From the NCBI GenBank assembly GCA_900554725.1, contig USII01000037.1, positions 1-8,748 on the forward strand: a stretch of DNA of 8,748 nucleotides, in the 5' to 3' direction. Numbering within the stretch: the stretch's first letter is position 1; each line of letters opens with the position of its first letter. Below, piece by piece: positions 6,054-8,748 of the stretch. Both the position numbers and the translations under genes were made by a program. The notes beneath the pieces are model-generated. The model was not told where the DNA came from, searched no databases, and worked only from the letters and a program-made list of their open reading frames with translations. Source of the stretch: an uncultured Eubacteriales bacterium (GTDB taxonomy: Bacteria > Bacillota > Clostridia > Christensenellales > Christensenellaceae).

Positions 6054-8561
6054 CTATTTTGCAGACATCCGTTTGCGGCGATATACCGCAATTCCCACAA
6101 CCGCTGTAATGGCAACCACCATCAGAGCGAGATACAGAACAAAGTTTGCATCGTCTCCCGTCTTCGGAACATCTGCCGTTCCGCTGCCCTGATCCGGAGG
6201 TCCAGAGGGAGCGGGCTCGGAGGGAGCCGGCGTCTCGGTGCCCGTTGCCGGAATGGTTTCCGCAGCCTTGGCATAGCCGCAGACCGTGCACTCCTCATGG
6301 CGGGAACCCGCTTCGGTTTCCGTTGCAGCTTTATCGATCACCCAGGAGAAAGTATGAGCCGCCTCGTTGCTTCGATCTCCGCAAGCGCACTCCTTCCAGT
6401 GGCTGTCTGCATTGAAAGACCACGCGCTGCTGTAGCTGTGCGTATGGATGACATACAGCCCATCCCCGTTCGGCTCGGTTGCGATGACCGCACCGGGAAC
6501 AATATAATCGTTATCTATCTGCCTATCAAACGATCCGTTTGTGATAAAGTTCTGCAGATTCTCGGCCAGGATATCGCCGTAGAAAGTGCCGCCGGTAATC
6601 GCGGCGCTCACCTTTGCAACTGCCTCTTCGCCGTTCTGCTGCGGATCTGCCTGCGCAAAGGCCGTGCCAGCGCGAAGAACAGTGCCCGCTCCTACAGTCA
6701 CTTCAACAGGCAGCTTTGTCGTATGCTGTGCGATTGCCAGCGCGACATTTCTGCTTGTAGAGCCGTTTCCATCCGCAATGCTGCCATATGTTCCATTGCC
6801 GCCCACAACCGTGCTGTTCGAGATTTCCAGCTTGCCTGCGCGGATTTCAATGCCTGTGCTGCCCTCCATATTGCTGGTGATGGTGGAGTTTTTAATTACA
6901 GTCTCTGCATATCCTGCCAGATAGATGCCATTGCCGCCCTCTTTATTGGTAAGCTTGGCGCCATCCAGCGTGATCCGCGGCACTGCTCCTTCCGTGTTGG
7001 AAACGGAGCCGTTGAGGTACAGCGTATGCCCGCCTGCGCCAGTGCTGTCCTTTACGCTGTTGAGCGTGCCATAGACATTTGCCACCATGCCGTAATTCTG
7101 GTTCCCCGCCGTCTGGCTGAGGAACAATCCCGACCAGCCTTCCAGCGTTACCTCGCTGCCGACATTGACAACAGAATAGTTCTCATCCGTGCTATTGGCA
7201 GAACCGCGCAGCATGACAGGCGCGTAATAGGGATTCTGTTCATAAATCCGGCCCTTGCCTTCCAGATTCAGCGTGCCGTTCTGCACAAGGAACATGCCCG
7301 ATGTTTGAGAGGAAGTCGTCGACGCAAAACCAATATCAAAACCGGCCAGATCAATCGTGATCGTGCGCCCGCCATCAATGGGGATTTGCCCTACATCCGC
7401 AACGCTCTCCAACAAAACGACCTTGGTTCCCACGCCGTTTTTACCCGCCGCCGCAACGGCCTCTTCCAGGCTGGTATACTGCGCATCGCCGATCTGGGCG
7501 ACATAGTGCTTGGCTACAGTAAAGCTTCCATCCGGATTCTGCTTCATCGTCGAATCGTCGGCGAGGTAGTCTTCTACACTGTGGCTGAATTTGCCGGTTG
7601 TAACCGTAATATTGGGCGTTGCGCCGCTGCTCTGTGCAATTGCCGCCCTCTTTCCTTCCAATGTGCCGCCGTTTACACTGACTGTCGCGCTATCCGAAAC
7701 CTGCACCGCCGTGCCGCCCTCAATCGTGCCGCCGCTGATATTGACCTTGCTTTCTTCCCGCGCCTGCACTGCATATCCAGTTCTGCTCGCGGTGCTGATG
7801 TTTCCGCCTAAAATGTTTAATTCCACTGCGCCATATCCGCTCTGAGTGGAAATAGCAGTGCCAGTCTCCGAATGGATATTGGCGCTTCCCGATACATTGA
7901 CGACCGCGCCGCTATATGCCTGAATCGCCTGTCCCTCGTTTTGTATCGAGCCGCCGCTGATGTTTAGTTGGATGGCGTTATCTTTACTTCCGCTTACATA
8001 GATCGCCAGGCGGTTTGTTTGTGAGAGAATCTCTCCGCCCTTGATATCCACTACTACATTCTCGCTGCCGCGGATTCCAAATGTATTATCGGCGTCCGCC
8101 TTCAGAGAGCCCTTGTTGATTTCCACCTTCACATTGGAAGCGCCGGTATAAATATCCAGCGCCGCTCCGCGGCTGGATGTAATATCCCCGCCATTCATAA
8201 TAAAGGCAGAATTGCTCCACAGCTGAACGGGATAGGTGCTTTGAATCGCTCCGCCTCCCTTGGAATCGTTCAGCGTCAGAGAACCATTGTTTTTGACACT
8301 GAACAGCTGGCTGCTGCTATCGCCGGCGCGGGTAATGGAAAATCCATTGAGGTCGAGCGTAACCGCATTTTCAATGTCAAACTGCGTGCCCGCCTCAAGC
8401 TCAATATTTGCGCTCAGCGTCACTTCGCCGCCCGCTTCCAGAGCGGCTTCCAAATCCTCCGCCGTGCCGACGGGCTGTGCAAACGCCACCCCGGGCAGCA
8501 GAGAAAACGCAACGGCAACCGCTACCAAAAACGCCAACCCTTTGCTTTTCCGCTTTTTCAT
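6054..8561 (-). CDS. Cell-wall-anchored surface protein with two beta-helix-like modules
   Basis: This 835-aa protein is predicted to be secreted and linked to peptidoglycan. Residues 1-28 are a signal peptide (KKRK, hydrophobic core, AFA before Gln29). Residues about 33-349 and 355-705 are rich in short strands ending in NISGG, NGGT or LNLEG, as in right-handed parallel beta-helices. Each module opens alike (LEEA/DLEA, then ITIDLAGF or VTLDLNGF) and closes with a Gly-Phe/Asp-rich segment, suggesting internal duplication. Residues 706-765 carry HWKECACG and RHEECTVCG, a Cys/His-rich unit seen in clostridial surface proteins. A Pro/Ser/Gly spacer (772-797), VPKTG (798-802), a membrane helix (807-826) and RRKR form a sortase signal. 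AGGAT about 7 nt before the ATG supports the start. No sortase gene lies in the window. Binding to glycans or host surfaces is possible but unproven. TTGA repeats lie upstream. Confidence 0.9.
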   Translation of the reverse strand: MKKRKSKGLAFLVAVAVAFSLLPGVAFAQPVGTAEDLEAALEAGGEVTLSANIELEAGTQFDIENAVTLDLNGFSITRAGDSSSQLFSVKNNGSLTLNDSKGGGAIQSTYPVQLWSNSAFIMNGGDITSSRGAALDIYTGASNVKVEINKGSLKADADNTFGIRGSENVVVDIKGGEILSQTNRLAIYVSGSKDNAIQLNISGGSIQNEGQAIQAYSGAVVNVSGSANIHSETGTAISTQSGYGAVELNILGGNISTASRTGYAVQAREESKVNISGGTIEGGTAVQVSDSATVSVNGGTLEGKRAAIAQSSGATPNITVTTGKFSHSVEDYLADDSTMKQNPDGSFTVAKHYVAQIGDAQYTSLEEAVAAAGKNGVGTKVVLLESVADVGQIPIDGGRTITIDLAGFDIGFASTTSSQTSGMFLVQNGTLNLEGKGRIYEQNPYYAPVMLRGSANSTDENYSVVNVGSEVTLEGWSGLFLSQTAGNQNYGMVANVYGTLNSVKDSTGAGGHTLYLNGSVSNTEGAVPRITLDGAKLTNKEGGNGIYLAGYAETVIKNSTITSNMEGSTGIEIRAGKLEISNSTVVGGNGTYGSIADGNGSTSRNVALAIAQHTTKLPVEVTVGAGTVLRAGTAFAQADPQQNGEEAVAKVSAAITGGTFYGDILAENLQNFITNGSFDRQIDNDYIVPGAVIATEPNGDGLYVIHTHSYSSAWSFNADSHWKECACGDRSNEAAHTFSWVIDKAATETEAGSRHEECTVCGYAKAAETIPATGTETPAPSEPAPSGPPDQGSGTADVPKTGDDANFVLYLALMVVAITAVVGIAVYRRKRMSAK

Positions 8562-8587
8562 TTTGCTTATCCTTTCTTTCGTAATAT

Positions 8588-8610
8588 TTGTACTATATTT
8601 CTATGTACAA
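8588..8610. promoter_or_regulatory. Operator-like inverted repeat upstream of the surface-protein gene
   Basis: TTGTAC (8588-8593) and GTACAA (8605-8610) are exact inverted half-sites 11 bp apart. On the minus strand the interval contains TATAGT, a possible -10 box, 33 or so nt before the start codon, but no clear -35 box fits it. The layout suggests a dimeric regulator site over a promoter; it could also be chance. Confidence 0.35.
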
Positions 8611-8692
8611 CAAAAGGCGCACTCTAACTCTTAAAACAAAGCACACCTTAAAAAAACATTTTTAAAGCAGGCAAAAAAAGACAGATCTATCC

Positions 8693-8748
<56 letters not shown>

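Noticed and set aside
6024..7811. Very long plus-strand open frame opposite the surface-protein gene
   Set aside because: It begins within the terminator region and is Arg/Cys/Ala-rich without a recognised fold, while the opposite strand encodes a full signal peptide-to-sortase-signal protein.

Overview
The window looks like a chromosomal stretch of a Bacillota genome of the Clostridia type, with moderate GC. The evidence is gene content: a heterodimeric multidrug-type ABC exporter of a form common in gut Clostridia, an AI-2E-family permease, and a large surface protein with a Gram-positive sortase signal and clostridial Cys/His ribbons. Strong SD sequences and hairpin-plus-T terminators fit. 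Species cannot be read from the sequence. All five protein genes lie on the minus strand, so transcription runs from high to low coordinates.

Layout in transcription order: (1) 8748-8562: at least 14 perfect TTGA repeats reaching the window edge, then the upstream region of the surface-protein gene with an operator-like inverted repeat. (2) 8561-6054: an 835-aa cell-wall-anchored protein with a signal peptide, two tandem beta-helix-like modules, a Cys/His-rich module and a VPKTG sorting signal, closed by a terminator. (3) 6002-5755: a non-coding gap with a near-consensus promoter just before the next gene. (4) 5754-4591: an AI-2E-family permease whose terminator starts at its stop codon. (5) 4491-4298: a promoter and a leader of about 160 nt containing an intrinsic terminator ahead of the ABC operon. 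(6) 4297-658: two overlapping ABC exporter half-transporter genes, followed by a strong terminator. (7) 481-1: the N-terminal part of an FAD-dependent oxidoreductase of the phytoene desaturase/amine oxidase type, running off the left edge.

The two ABC genes encode complementary halves of one exporter. The first subunit lacks the catalytic Glu and switch His; the second has both but carries an LSQGQ signature, so one composite ATP site is degenerate and the other intact. Their leader, with a terminator between promoter and first gene and short overlapping reading frames, resembles the ribosome-mediated attenuation known for antibiotic-responsive ABC genes such as bmrBCD of Bacillus subtilis. 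The other signal worth follow-up is the TTGA tract 131 bp upstream of the surface-protein start codon, a candidate phase-variation switch. The remaining genes appear to be independent transcription units, and I see no defence, phage or CRISPR system.
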